A stretch of 15,125 nucleotides of DNA from an uncultured Collinsella sp. (GTDB lineage Bacteria; Actinomycetota; Coriobacteriia; Coriobacteriales; Coriobacteriaceae), in the NCBI GenBank assembly GCA_900542125.1, contig UQMO01000060.1, positions 1 to 15,125 of the forward strand, written 5' to 3'. The notes beneath the pieces are model-generated. The model saw only the letters and a program-made list of their open reading frames with translations. It did no database searches and had not been told where the DNA came from. The translations under genes and the position numbers were made by a program. How positions within the stretch are numbered: the first letter of the stretch is position 1; each line of letters starts with the position of its first letter. Positions 7,584 through 14,867 of the stretch are shown piece after piece.

Positions 7584-8624
7584 TTAGATAAAGCGCTCCA
7601 GGCAGGCTTTGAGACCGCGAGTCGAAAGATAGAACAGCGTGGCGTCTGCCATCGAAACGCCCGAGGTCGCCGCAACGAGCTTGTGGGCAACACGGCGAAC
7701 GGCGCCCTTAGCAGGCATATCCGCCCACTCAGTTCCCAAAAATGTCGTGAGGTCCATGTTGACGCAAGCCGCCACGCGATGGAAGTCGTCGGCATCCAAG
7801 CGCGCTAGGTCGAACACAATTAGGTCCAAAAACCAAGTTATCAGCTCGCCGGGGCACAGGTCCCAAAGACCGTAGGCCGCCCAGTCCTCCAAGACCTCCT
7901 CGAGCATCCTCATGTGGGCGTCAAGCTTTTTGGCGCGAGCCTCGGCACTGTTGAACTCGTGCGTCGCCGATTCACTCTCCATCACGTAGTGGTAGAACTT
8001 GTCCGGCATGACGACGGTCTTGCGGGCAAGCGCATAAGCCGCAAATTGGAAGACGACGTCCTCGCCCAAAGCCAAACCGGGGGCGAAGCGAATACCTTCG
8101 CGATTGAGCAGCTCGCGCGAAAAAGCCGCGCGGCAGGCATAGGGCTGCGCATTCGAATGGAACAGCAGTTGGGGATCACGGGCGCCGAAGGTACCAGCTT
8201 TGGGGCTCATGAGTTGCTGGACGCGTTTGGGGGCAGCATCGGCAGGTTCACAGACGCCGCCAAAAACGGCGGCCTCGGCATCTGCAGACTCCATAGCATG
8301 TAGCACGCGCTCGATCGTCTGGGCATCGATGTAATCGTCGGCGTCCACAAAAAAGACGGTCTCGCCCTCGGCGGCATCGATACCGGCATTTCGAGCGCAC
8401 GAAACGCCCGCGTTTTCCTGGTCAATCACCAGTACGCGATCGTCGGCCTGCGCGATCTGGCGCAACAAGTTCAACGAATCATCAGTCGAACCGTCGTTGA
8501 CACACACAACCTGAATCGAGCGCTCGGACTGGGCCAACAGCGAATCGAGGCATCGCTGAATGGAGCGCGCAGAGTTGTAAACGGGGACGACAATGGTAGC
8601 TTCAGGACACGAGGCCTCTCCCAT
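7584..8624 (-). CDS. Family-2 glycosyltransferase, module member B1
   Basis: 346-residue GT-A transferase. ATIVVPVYNSARSIQRCLDS (9-28), VNDGSTDDSL (42-51), GVSCARNAGIDAA (73-85) and DADD at 94-97 form the donor-binding half. ALGEDVVFQFAAYALARKTV carries the acidic acceptor-side motif, and a helical C-terminal region (VLEDWAAYGLW, ELITWFLDLIVFDLARL) follows. The start ATG at 8624 is six bases after the TAG of A1. Its ribosome binding site (GAGGGGG) lies inside the last codons of A1, so translation of the two is probably coupled. It is paralogous to B2, with the same overall plan but clearly diverged sequence. The likely role is a further sugar transfer on the same glycan made by A1 and the downstream enzymes. 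Donor and acceptor are unknown. Confidence 0.9.
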   Translation of the reverse strand: MGEASCPEATIVVPVYNSARSIQRCLDSLLAQSERSIQVVCVNDGSTDDSLNLLRQIAQADDRVLVIDQENAGVSCARNAGIDAAEGETVFFVDADDYIDAQTIERVLHAMESADAEAAVFGGVCEPADAAPKRVQQLMSPKAGTFGARDPQLLFHSNAQPYACRAAFSRELLNREGIRFAPGLALGEDVVFQFAAYALARKTVVMPDKFYHYVMESESATHEFNSAEARAKKLDAHMRMLEEVLEDWAAYGLWDLCPGELITWFLDLIVFDLARLDADDFHRVAACVNMDLTTFLGTEWADMPAKGAVRRVAHKLVAATSGVSMADATLFYLSTRGLKACLERFI

Positions 8625-8630
8625 GCCGAC

Positions 8631-9734
8631 CTACCCCCTCAGCGATTCGATGAGGAAGGCAGCAACCACGCCTGGGCCTCCAACCGAGGCGTAATACTTA
8701 GCACGCCCCAAGGCACCATCCGTCGCAAAACTCGGATGCTCGTCAACCCAGCCCTCGGGATCTTTGAGGATGGCAGCGAGATTCGCGCGCTTCCACGGCT
8801 TGAGGTCATCAAGCGAAAAGTCCCCGGCGTCCAAGGCCGCTTGGAACTCCTTGGCCATCTGAACCAGGAACTCCTTATAGAACTTGGGCGCCAGGCGCAC
8901 GTAGTTCCACATGTACGAATCGTACTTAATGAGCTGATTAAACTTGAGCATGCGCGCGACATCGCCGCTTGCGTGGTCGCGGGCATAATCCTCTCGAATC
9001 CAACGCTCAATCTCGGCATACTCGGTATTGACGCAAAAGACCTTAGCCGAAGAATTGACCGAGGAATTCTCGTTGTCCTGGCGATACGACAACACGGCAT
9101 CATGCAGGTAAACAGCCTTATCGGCGCACGCGATCACCTTAAAGGCGAATGACGTGTCCTGAAAGGATGCCCCCGGAGTCGGCAAGAACTTGATGCCGTT
9201 GCGCTCAAGAAAATCGCGACGGTACACGGCCGACCAAATCGACGGCTTTTGCTTAAAGAACTGCGTCGTATCGCTCGGGTGCACTGGCTTGCCACAGTCC
9301 TTGGCTTTAAACATCTCGTGCAGCGAACGGCGCTCCTCGGGCTTAGACCAGTAGAAATCAAAGTTCGCCTTCGCAAAGTCGGCATTATTGCTATCGGCGG
9401 CCGAGACAAGTTTTTCGAGTGCGTCGGACGCCATAAAGTCATCGGACTCCAAGATGCCAACGTACTTGCCACGCGCCATCTCCAGGCCGTGGTTCATCGA
9501 GTCGCCGTAGCCGCTGTTGGCCTTGTCGATCATCTTGACGCGCCTATCGCGCTCCATATACTCGCGGATAATCGCCGGCGAGTTGTCGGTCGACCCGTCG
9601 TTAATGCAGATGATCTCAATATCCTTGAGCGTCTGCGCCAGGGCGGAATCGAGGCACTCGCGCAGGTAGCGCTGAACATTGTAAATGGGAATAAGCAGCG
9701 ACAGAACAGGGCTGCCAGAGGCGTTAGTAGACAA
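8631..9734 (-). CDS. Family-2 glycosyltransferase, module member A1, first operon gene
   Basis: 367-residue GT-A transferase, first gene of the minus-strand operon. It uses a TTG start at 9734, five bases after AAGGAG (9740-9745). Motifs: VLSLLIPIYNVQRYLRECLD (10-29), INDGSTDNSPAII (44-56), DKANSGYGDSMNHGLEMARG (70-89), ESDD at 96-99, then KPSIWSAVYRRDFL and FLPTPGASFQDTSFAFKV, and SYRQDNENSSVNSSAKVF. These match A2 motif for motif, and the N-terminal 100 residues are largely identical. The C-terminal region (YKEFLVQMAKEFQAALDAGD onward) also resembles A2 but with more changes. The promoter probably lies at 9799-9828. Expected function: sugar transfer to a lipid-linked polysaccharide intermediate on the inner face of the membrane. 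Specificity cannot be told. Confidence 0.9.
   Translation of the reverse strand: MSTNASGSPVLSLLIPIYNVQRYLRECLDSALAQTLKDIEIICINDGSTDNSPAIIREYMERDRRVKMIDKANSGYGDSMNHGLEMARGKYVGILESDDFMASDALEKLVSAADSNNADFAKANFDFYWSKPEERRSLHEMFKAKDCGKPVHPSDTTQFFKQKPSIWSAVYRRDFLERNGIKFLPTPGASFQDTSFAFKVIACADKAVYLHDAVLSYRQDNENSSVNSSAKVFCVNTEYAEIERWIREDYARDHASGDVARMLKFNQLIKYDSYMWNYVRLAPKFYKEFLVQMAKEFQAALDAGDFSLDDLKPWKRANLAAILKDPEGWVDEHPSFATDGALGRAKYYASVGGPGVVAAFLIESLRG
9491..9536. repeat. 46-bp exact repeat, copy in A1
   Basis: Identical to 7272-7317 (see that entry). It covers the same codons of the A1 glycosyltransferase. Confidence 0.85.
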
Positions 9735-9798
9735 ATGTGCTCCTTAGGAAATACCTGTCGTTTCATGGTATCAAAGGGTCAGCGCGCCAGCGGGCGTT

Positions 9799-9828
9799 TA
9801 TATAATCTATGGAGCCTCTTGCGGGCAA
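9799..9828 (-). promoter_or_regulatory. Candidate promoter of the glycosyltransferase operon
   Basis: On the minus strand, TTGCCC (9828-9823) is followed by 18 bases and TATATA (9804-9799). Transcription would start about 50 bases before the A1 start codon. The AT-rich box also reads TATAAT on the plus strand (9801-9806), but no good -35 precedes it there. Seen by eye only. Confidence 0.4.
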
Positions 9829-9884
9829 AGCAGCCCCACGTCATGCGGCGGGCCCATGGCAGGTTCCTGCGTTTTATTCAAAGC

Positions 9885-9915
9885 TTGCCGCCAAGGTGCG
9901 CCGAGCCTTTACAAT
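9885..9915 (+). promoter_or_regulatory. Candidate promoter of the divergent glycosyltransferase
   Basis: TTGCCG (9885-9890), a 19-base spacer, then TACAAT (9910-9915), about 70 bases before the start codon at 9991. The two divergent candidate promoters lie within about 120 bp of each other, so one regulator could control both. Confidence 0.4.
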
Positions 9916-9990
9916 AGGACAGTCCCAAGGACGTATTCGATAGCTTCCGCGCAGCACTCGCCCGCCGCGCGTGAAAGGATATATTGCCTC

Positions 9991-11010
9991 ATGCCTTCAA
10001 CCCTTCCCGCTCCCATCGATAAGCTCGCCATCGTCGTCGTTACGTACAAACGCCAGGAACTCCTGGCCAATTTGTTCGACTCCATGACCGAGCTCACGGC
10101 CGCGCCCTGGCGCATCGTGATTGTCGATAACGAGAATTCGCGCGAGACCGAGGCCATGTGCACCGCATTCAACGAGCGCCTGGCCAACCTGTGGGGCATC
10201 GACACCGAGCAGCCCGACGCGCAGGGCGGCACCGACCGTGTCATCTACACCCCGCAGCTCGAAAACGGCGGCGGTGCGGGCGGCTTCTCCGCCGGCACTA
10301 AATGCGCCTACGACTTGGGGGCCCAGTGGTTCTGGGTCATGGACGATGACGTGCTCGTCATCCCCGAAGGCATCGAGCGCTTGGCCAAGTGGACCGACCG
10401 CTACGACGTCATCCAGGGTTCGCGCCTGGACTTTGACGGCGGCGCCTTCTTTTGGCAGTACCAGCTCATCCTTTCGCTCGGCATTCCCAACCCCGTCGCC
10501 AAGTGGGACTTAGGCCCCGAGGGCCATCGCGCCATGAACCAGCTGTGCTTTGAGGGCGGCATGTTCTCGCGCCGTGTGGTCGACAAGATCGGCCTGCCCG
10601 ATGCGCGCTTCTTTATCTACGGCGACGATGCCTGCTACGGCTACGTAGCCAGCCAACACTTCCCCGCCGCCGTGGTCGCCGACGTGGTGCTCAAGCGCGC
10701 CCGCGCCGTCTCTAACTGGGATATCGCCGGCAAGCGCCAGCTCAACTCCACGAGCGACACCAACCGTTACTACATCATGCGCAACCGCGGTTATCTGGCC
10801 CGCTACATGCAGATTTACGGCGACTATCACCCCGTGCTGTTCCGTCTGGGCAACGCCGCGACCTTCTGCAAGGAGTTCATTCGCCTGGCCGCCGTTGACA
10901 AGTGCTTTAAGACCGGAATTCCGGCGCTGCGCCGCGGCATGAAGGACGCCCGCAAGATCATCAAGGACCCCAACTGGAAGCCCATGCCGCCCATGAAGGC
11001 CACCAAGTAA
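9991..11010 (+). CDS. Family-2 glycosyltransferase, GlfT/rhamnosyltransferase-like
   Basis: 339 residues from ATG 9991 (MPSTLPAPIDKLAIVVVTYK). The frame is open back to 9856, but only 9991 has a ribosome binding site (AAAGGA, about 11 bases away) and starts at the domain edge. The GT-A core shows VVVTYKRQELL (15-25), IVDNENS (44-50), ENGGGAGGFSAG (91-102) and MDDD (117-120) as DXD. FEGGMFSRRVV (187-197) and YGDDACYGYVAS (210-221) follow as acceptor/catalytic-base parts, then WDIAGKR and YYIMRNRGY (260-268). The GG-GGF box and YYxxRN motif are typical of galactofuranosyl- and rhamnosyltransferases such as GlfT or WbbL relatives. The residues cannot decide between these sugars. No membrane helix is seen. 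The gene is divergent from the five-gene operon and probably works in the same polysaccharide pathway. Its stop is only 24 bp from the convergent stop of the next gene, with no obvious terminator. Confidence 0.88.
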   Translation: MPSTLPAPIDKLAIVVVTYKRQELLANLFDSMTELTAAPWRIVIVDNENSRETEAMCTAFNERLANLWGIDTEQPDAQGGTDRVIYTPQLENGGGAGGFSAGTKCAYDLGAQWFWVMDDDVLVIPEGIERLAKWTDRYDVIQGSRLDFDGGAFFWQYQLILSLGIPNPVAKWDLGPEGHRAMNQLCFEGGMFSRRVVDKIGLPDARFFIYGDDACYGYVASQHFPAAVVADVVLKRARAVSNWDIAGKRQLNSTSDTNRYYIMRNRGYLARYMQIYGDYHPVLFRLGNAATFCKEFIRLAAVDKCFKTGIPALRRGMKDARKIIKDPNWKPMPPMKATK

Positions 11011-11034
11011 CGGAAGCCGGAAACACCTCAGTGC

Positions 11035-12831
11035 TTAAAGCCGCTGGCACACCGTAGTCACATGCTGCCCATCAAAACCAAACCCCCAGCGCATGCGGCC
11101 AACGCCCGGTCGCGGCACACGGATTTCGTCGATGCCGTCGCGCTCTATGTCGAGTAGCGACTGCACGGCCAGCAATTCCAGGCCCAGCGCATCCACATCG
11201 GGGTCATACATCAAGTTAATCGTTATCAGCGGACGCTCGTCCAGCATGCCAATCGTATCTGCTACGTCGAACACGGCGCCCGTAGGAAAAACCTGGATGT
11301 CCCAGCGATCCGCGCCACACTTTCGCCTCGAAGCAGGATTGGCATAGCCCGGCAATCCAAAGCAGAGTCCTTGCAAGAGCAGGTGATATGGCAGCGGCGC
11401 ATCTGGGTCGGTCGCACCGATTCCCGCATCTCCCAGGATGCGGCTTAGCGCCCGCCTCACCGTATCCTCGTCCCCACGGCACAACCCGTCGCGAAACGCA
11501 TCGACGTCTCGAATGTCTTCGGCAGCGCACTCAAACCACTCAACAATCACTAGACGCAAGGCCTGGCGAAGCTCGTTATTGGGCAACCGCAAGGCACGGA
11601 GGCGATTGCCATGTTCTGGCTCCTCAGTCATATCCGTCGTGAGAAAACCGGACAGATATAGCGCTGTCCACATGCCATCGTCAGGCGAGACATCTAGCTC
11701 TGCAGTGCCCAAACAAAGCGGGACCTCAGCGCACCCATGGGCCTCGAGCAAATCGAACAAGACCGAAAGACGCTCGAGATTCCACCCGGCAACTACCCTA
11801 CTCAGGCAATCGGCATATCCATACAGATCGGCATGCACGGGCGCCGTGCAGCCTCGGTCCAGAAAACCGATCACGCGTGCCGGACTCGAGCAATAGGCCC
11901 TGCCAAACCGATACCCCTCGAGCCATTCACGCGCATCATCAAGATATTCCTCGCGCCCAGCATGATTCAAAAGAGCCTGGACCTCGGCATCCGAAAAGCC
12001 GAACCAACGGTCACACCAGGTCGAAAGCGGCGTCGTCAGACAATACGAGCAGCCATGCAAAGAAAGCGCCGCTTCGGCAGGGCCGGGACGCTCCCCCATC
12101 AAACACGTCAGCCGCAACGAATCGCGCGCAGTGGCAATGGCATCGAACAGCACGCGATCGAATAGCCCTGCCGGATCGGCGTCGGAAGCGTCCCTCGCGC
12201 TCGCACGGCGAGACCACGCCGCATCGTACCCATCAACGAGCAATACAACCTGCTCATCGCAGGCCATCTCCAGCAGCTCAATGAGCACACCGAGCACCGA
12301 GTCAACCTCGTCCGCGCTCGCCACGCCACGCGCGACGCGTTCGATGTGACGCACCTTATCTCGAGCTAAATCCGGAGCCTCCAAGAGCGCCAGCCAGCGA
12401 GCGCACTCGCCCGAAAGGGCATCGCGCACGACGCTGGCAACAGCGGGGCCACGCCTCGCAGCGCCAGAAAAGTCCAGCGATATCACCGGATAGCAAGCAT
12501 GCTCATCCCGATAGCGCCCGCCGTCCGCATCCCAAATCTGAGCATCGGCAAACAAACGCTGACCAGAGCGACCGACCGCTGGACGCTCCAGAAAAGCCCT
12601 GAGCATCGACAAGTTCATGCTCTTGCCAAAACCCTCGGGTCGACAGCACACCACAACGGACGCGTCGCAGTCCAACACATCGGCAATAAACATGGTCTTG
12701 TCAACCAGCATGCAGCAACCAAGAGCCTCCGCATAGTCGTGCACGCCAATGGGCAAAGCCGCATCGTCGGCACAGCCGATCAAACGCACGCCAAAGCCGT
12801 CAGCACAACCATTATTTGCCTGTTCAGACAC
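11035..12831 (-). CDS. AAA-ATPase-like/PD-(D/E)XK family protein with degraded active sites
   Basis: 598 residues from GTG 12831, chosen because AGGGGG lies nine bases upstream. The frame is open to 12906 without a comparable site. The N-terminal plan is that of the AAA-ATPase-like family (PF09820 type): IGVHDYAEALGCCMLVDKTM (28-47), then RPEGFGKSMNLSML (64-77) as the P-loop-like segment, and VVLLVDGYDAAW (195-206) at Walker B. The family normally has D-E-Y-D there; here Glu is Gly. The C-terminus should be a PD-(D/E)XK nuclease. RWDIQVF keeps the likely Asp, but the ILEFK-type strand reads LITINLMYDP, without the Glu or Lys. The role of the family is unknown; members are multicopy in gut anaerobes. 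This copy may be a pseudoenzyme or a binding protein. Many Cys and Arg codons and a GC-rich composition match the host. A TACAAT box at 12866-12871 (minus strand) could be its -10. Confidence 0.75.
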   Translation of the reverse strand: MSEQANNGCADGFGVRLIGCADDAALPIGVHDYAEALGCCMLVDKTMFIADVLDCDASVVVCCRPEGFGKSMNLSMLRAFLERPAVGRSGQRLFADAQIWDADGGRYRDEHACYPVISLDFSGAARRGPAVASVVRDALSGECARWLALLEAPDLARDKVRHIERVARGVASADEVDSVLGVLIELLEMACDEQVVLLVDGYDAAWSRRASARDASDADPAGLFDRVLFDAIATARDSLRLTCLMGERPGPAEAALSLHGCSYCLTTPLSTWCDRWFGFSDAEVQALLNHAGREEYLDDAREWLEGYRFGRAYCSSPARVIGFLDRGCTAPVHADLYGYADCLSRVVAGWNLERLSVLFDLLEAHGCAEVPLCLGTAELDVSPDDGMWTALYLSGFLTTDMTEEPEHGNRLRALRLPNNELRQALRLVIVEWFECAAEDIRDVDAFRDGLCRGDEDTVRRALSRILGDAGIGATDPDAPLPYHLLLQGLCFGLPGYANPASRRKCGADRWDIQVFPTGAVFDVADTIGMLDERPLITINLMYDPDVDALGLELLAVQSLLDIERDGIDEIRVPRPGVGRMRWGFGFDGQHVTTVCQRL

Positions 12832-12961
12832 CAAAACGTTCCCCCTAAATCGCAACACGATGCCAATTGTAATGACCGCCTCGCACGTACTGATGTCGGT
12901 GCGCAATCAGATCGGGCAACGGTAGCAACATGGGGTGTGAGGGGGCATAACTAATCGTTGC

Positions 12962-12998
12962 ACAACAAAACAGGGCCCGATGCATTCGCACCGGACCC
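12962..12998 (-). terminator. Rho-independent terminator of the surface-protein gene
   Basis: On the minus strand GGGTCCGGTGC (12998-12988) and GCATCGGGCCC (12983-12973) form an 11-bp stem with two G-U pairs and loop GAAT. A U-rich tract follows (TGTTTTGTTG, 12972-12963). It lies 35 bp beyond the stop at 13033. It also separates the gene from the ATPase-like gene, which therefore needs its own promoter. Confidence 0.8.
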
Positions 12999-13032
12999 CG
13001 TCCCGACTCTTAGCTATCTGACAACCGAGAGG

Positions 13033-14739
13033 CTACTCCTCAGAACCGTCCTCACCAGCAGTCTTATTCTGCTGATCGAGCTTATGCTTGCCACTCACAA
13101 TAGACGTGGCACCCAGCGTGGCCAAGCTTGCGCTGGCAAGGCTCGCCATCACGATGAGGTCGCCCGTCTTGGGCATGTTACCGCCCGAGGACTTGGTCGT
13201 CGTGGTCGTGGTCGTGGTGGTCACCGTTTTGGAGCCATTTTGCTCCTGGTTCTGGTCGTCGGCGTTGTCCTTACCGCCGTCCTCGCCCTGCTGCTTTCCG
13301 TCGTCGGTCTTACCCTTGCTCTCGTCCTTCTCCTTGGATTCATCCCTCGCGACCGCGGTCTGCGTCGTAGAAGCCTGATCAGAATTGTTCTTGTCAGGAG
13401 ACGAGCTGCTTACGCCAGCCATCAGCGAGGAACCAAACGTGCAGCCAAGCTGCACAACGAAAGAGGGCTTCTTGTCCGTCGAAGTAGCGGGCGCGTCCGG
13501 CGCCTTATTCGAGTCGTCCTTGGAAGCACCGGAATCAGAAGCGGCGTCAGAGTTAGAGTCATTGCTAGAACCAGTATCGGCGGAAGAATCGCTCGAGCCA
13601 GTGGAAGAGTCAGAGGAACCAGCGTAGGTCGAACCGGAGGCGGCGCCGTCCGTATTGCCGGCAGAGCTTGAAGACGAATCGCCCGCAGCAGAGCCGTTAG
13701 AATCGGAGCCGCTCGAGGTAGAGCCGTCGTTGGCAACGCCACCAGCAGAGCCATCGCCGCCGGCATCGGTCGAGGGCGCATCCATCCTGCCATCGTTGGC
13801 ATCGTCGCTCGAGTCGTCATTCGAATCAGGCGTCGGCGAAGGTGCCGGCGTGGGCTCGGGCTCCACAGGCGTTGCCGCGGCAGCCTCGTCCTCGGCGATA
13901 TAGACCAGACAATCCTTGAGCTCATTGCGGTAGCGGTTCTTCCAGCCCTCATGATACTGGGGCTGGCTTGCATACTTGGTCGCCACGTTATTGACCACGC
14001 TGTTGGAAAGCGCCGTCACAAACTCGCGGTCCGTCATGCTGTTGGAAAGGTTTGCCCAGCGGAAGAAGTCTCTGCAGCCACCGGTGCCGCACATGTTGGT
14101 AATACTCCACACCATGCCCTTGACACAGTCGGCGCGGCCGGAGACATCAATGCCGAGAGCACTCTTGAGCCACGCCTCGGTCACCGCATAGTACGAGTTA
14201 TACGCATAGGCATCCTGCAGCGCCGAGAACTCAGCAGGGTCGGTGTTATAAGCACCCTGGAAGGCCTCCTGCGCAATACGACCCAGCTCGGTGAGCTGGC
14301 CGTTCGCATACATGGGGTTGTTCGCGTTGGAAATCTCACCGCCGTGATCGATCGCGGCCTTAAGCATGCCGTACTTAGCAGAATCGTAGTTGTAGACCTG
14401 TTTCATAAACGGAACAAGCGACCAACGGCGGTCGAACTGGTAATAGCCTAGCGCGTTATAGCCATCGCCATACGAAAAGCCCTGGTTATAGTTGCCATGG
14501 CTCTCGTATTTGGTGAAGTACTTCATCTCGGCAGTCACGTTGACAAACGAGACCCCCTGAACCGACCTCAGCACGCCCGAAAAAGACTGCTGGGTGTAAA
14601 GGCCCTTATCGATATCGGTGGCATCCGAGGCAACACCCGGCGCGGGCTCCTCGGCAACAGCAGTCACAGGCGCGGCAACGGCGCCAAACGAAAGCGCCAG
14701 CGTCAGGCCCGCCACAATCGCGAAATGCTTGGGCTGCAT
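13033..14739 (-). CDS. Cell-wall-anchored surface protein with lysozyme-like region
   Basis: 568 residues; GGGAGG lies five bases before ATG 14739. Residues 1-29 are a Sec signal peptide (hydrophobic 8-28, likely cleavage after AVA). Residues 70-282 form one globular region: KYFTKYESHGNYNQGFSYGD (73-92), YNALGYYQFDRRWSLVPFM (94-112), then helices with FQGAYNTDPAEFSALQDAY and three Cys (C205, C217, C222). This pattern resembles VgrG-related/chitosanase-like lysozyme domains, with E79 as a candidate catalytic acid. That assignment is from pattern only. Residues 283-520 are a low-complexity stalk: a Pro/Glu/Thr stretch (291-304), a long Ser/Asp/Gly/Ala region, an unusual hydrophobic patch with one Cys (425-445), a Lys/Glu/Asp/Gln stretch, and a run of nine Thr. 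NMPKTGD (521-527) is a sortase motif with Met in place of Leu, followed by a hydrophobic segment (528-548) and SGKHK. The tail after it is long and acidic. Probable role: peptidoglycan or glycan binding or hydrolysis at the surface. Confidence 0.85.
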   Translation of the reverse strand: MQPKHFAIVAGLTLALSFGAVAAPVTAVAEEPAPGVASDATDIDKGLYTQQSFSGVLRSVQGVSFVNVTAEMKYFTKYESHGNYNQGFSYGDGYNALGYYQFDRRWSLVPFMKQVYNYDSAKYGMLKAAIDHGGEISNANNPMYANGQLTELGRIAQEAFQGAYNTDPAEFSALQDAYAYNSYYAVTEAWLKSALGIDVSGRADCVKGMVWSITNMCGTGGCRDFFRWANLSNSMTDREFVTALSNSVVNNVATKYASQPQYHEGWKNRYRNELKDCLVYIAEDEAAAATPVEPEPTPAPSPTPDSNDDSSDDANDGRMDAPSTDAGGDGSAGGVANDGSTSSGSDSNGSAAGDSSSSSAGNTDGAASGSTYAGSSDSSTGSSDSSADTGSSNDSNSDAASDSGASKDDSNKAPDAPATSTDKKPSFVVQLGCTFGSSLMAGVSSSSPDKNNSDQASTTQTAVARDESKEKDESKGKTDDGKQQGEDGGKDNADDQNQEQNGSKTVTTTTTTTTTKSSGGNMPKTGDLIVMASLASASLATLGATSIVSGKHKLDQQNKTAGEDGSEE

Positions 14740-14792
14740 AAGATCCTCCCTGCATTGGTGTAGTTAAAGTGCAGTTTGCAAAGATGAATCTA

Positions 14793-14846
14793 AGTATCCC
14801 AGCTCGCCCGTTGTTGCACAACAACCCCTCGGTAAACGGCAACAAC
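14793..14846 (-). promoter_or_regulatory. Candidate promoter and operator of the surface-protein gene
   Basis: On the minus strand TTGTGC (14821-14816), a 17-base spacer and GATACT (14798-14793) form a plausible promoter, giving a leader of about 47 bases. The -35 lies inside an inverted repeat, GTTGTTG-CA-CAACAAC (14810-14825). A further CAACAAC half-site starts at 14840, 21 bp (two helical turns) from the CAACAAC at 14819. A bound regulator here would cover the -35, so repression is the simplest reading. Confidence 0.45.
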
Positions 14847-14867
14847 CCTCCGCGAAATCTTAAGGAA

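Noticed and set aside
13190..13225. Thr run as a slippage-prone microsatellite for phase variation
   Set aside because: The nine Thr codons mix ACC and ACG irregularly, so a pure short tandem repeat is not present and slippage would be limited.
12958..13671. Plus-strand frame with hydrophobic Val/Leu runs that looks like a membrane protein
   Set aside because: It is the complement of the Ser/Asp/Thr-rich stalk of the surface protein and overlaps that gene's terminator.
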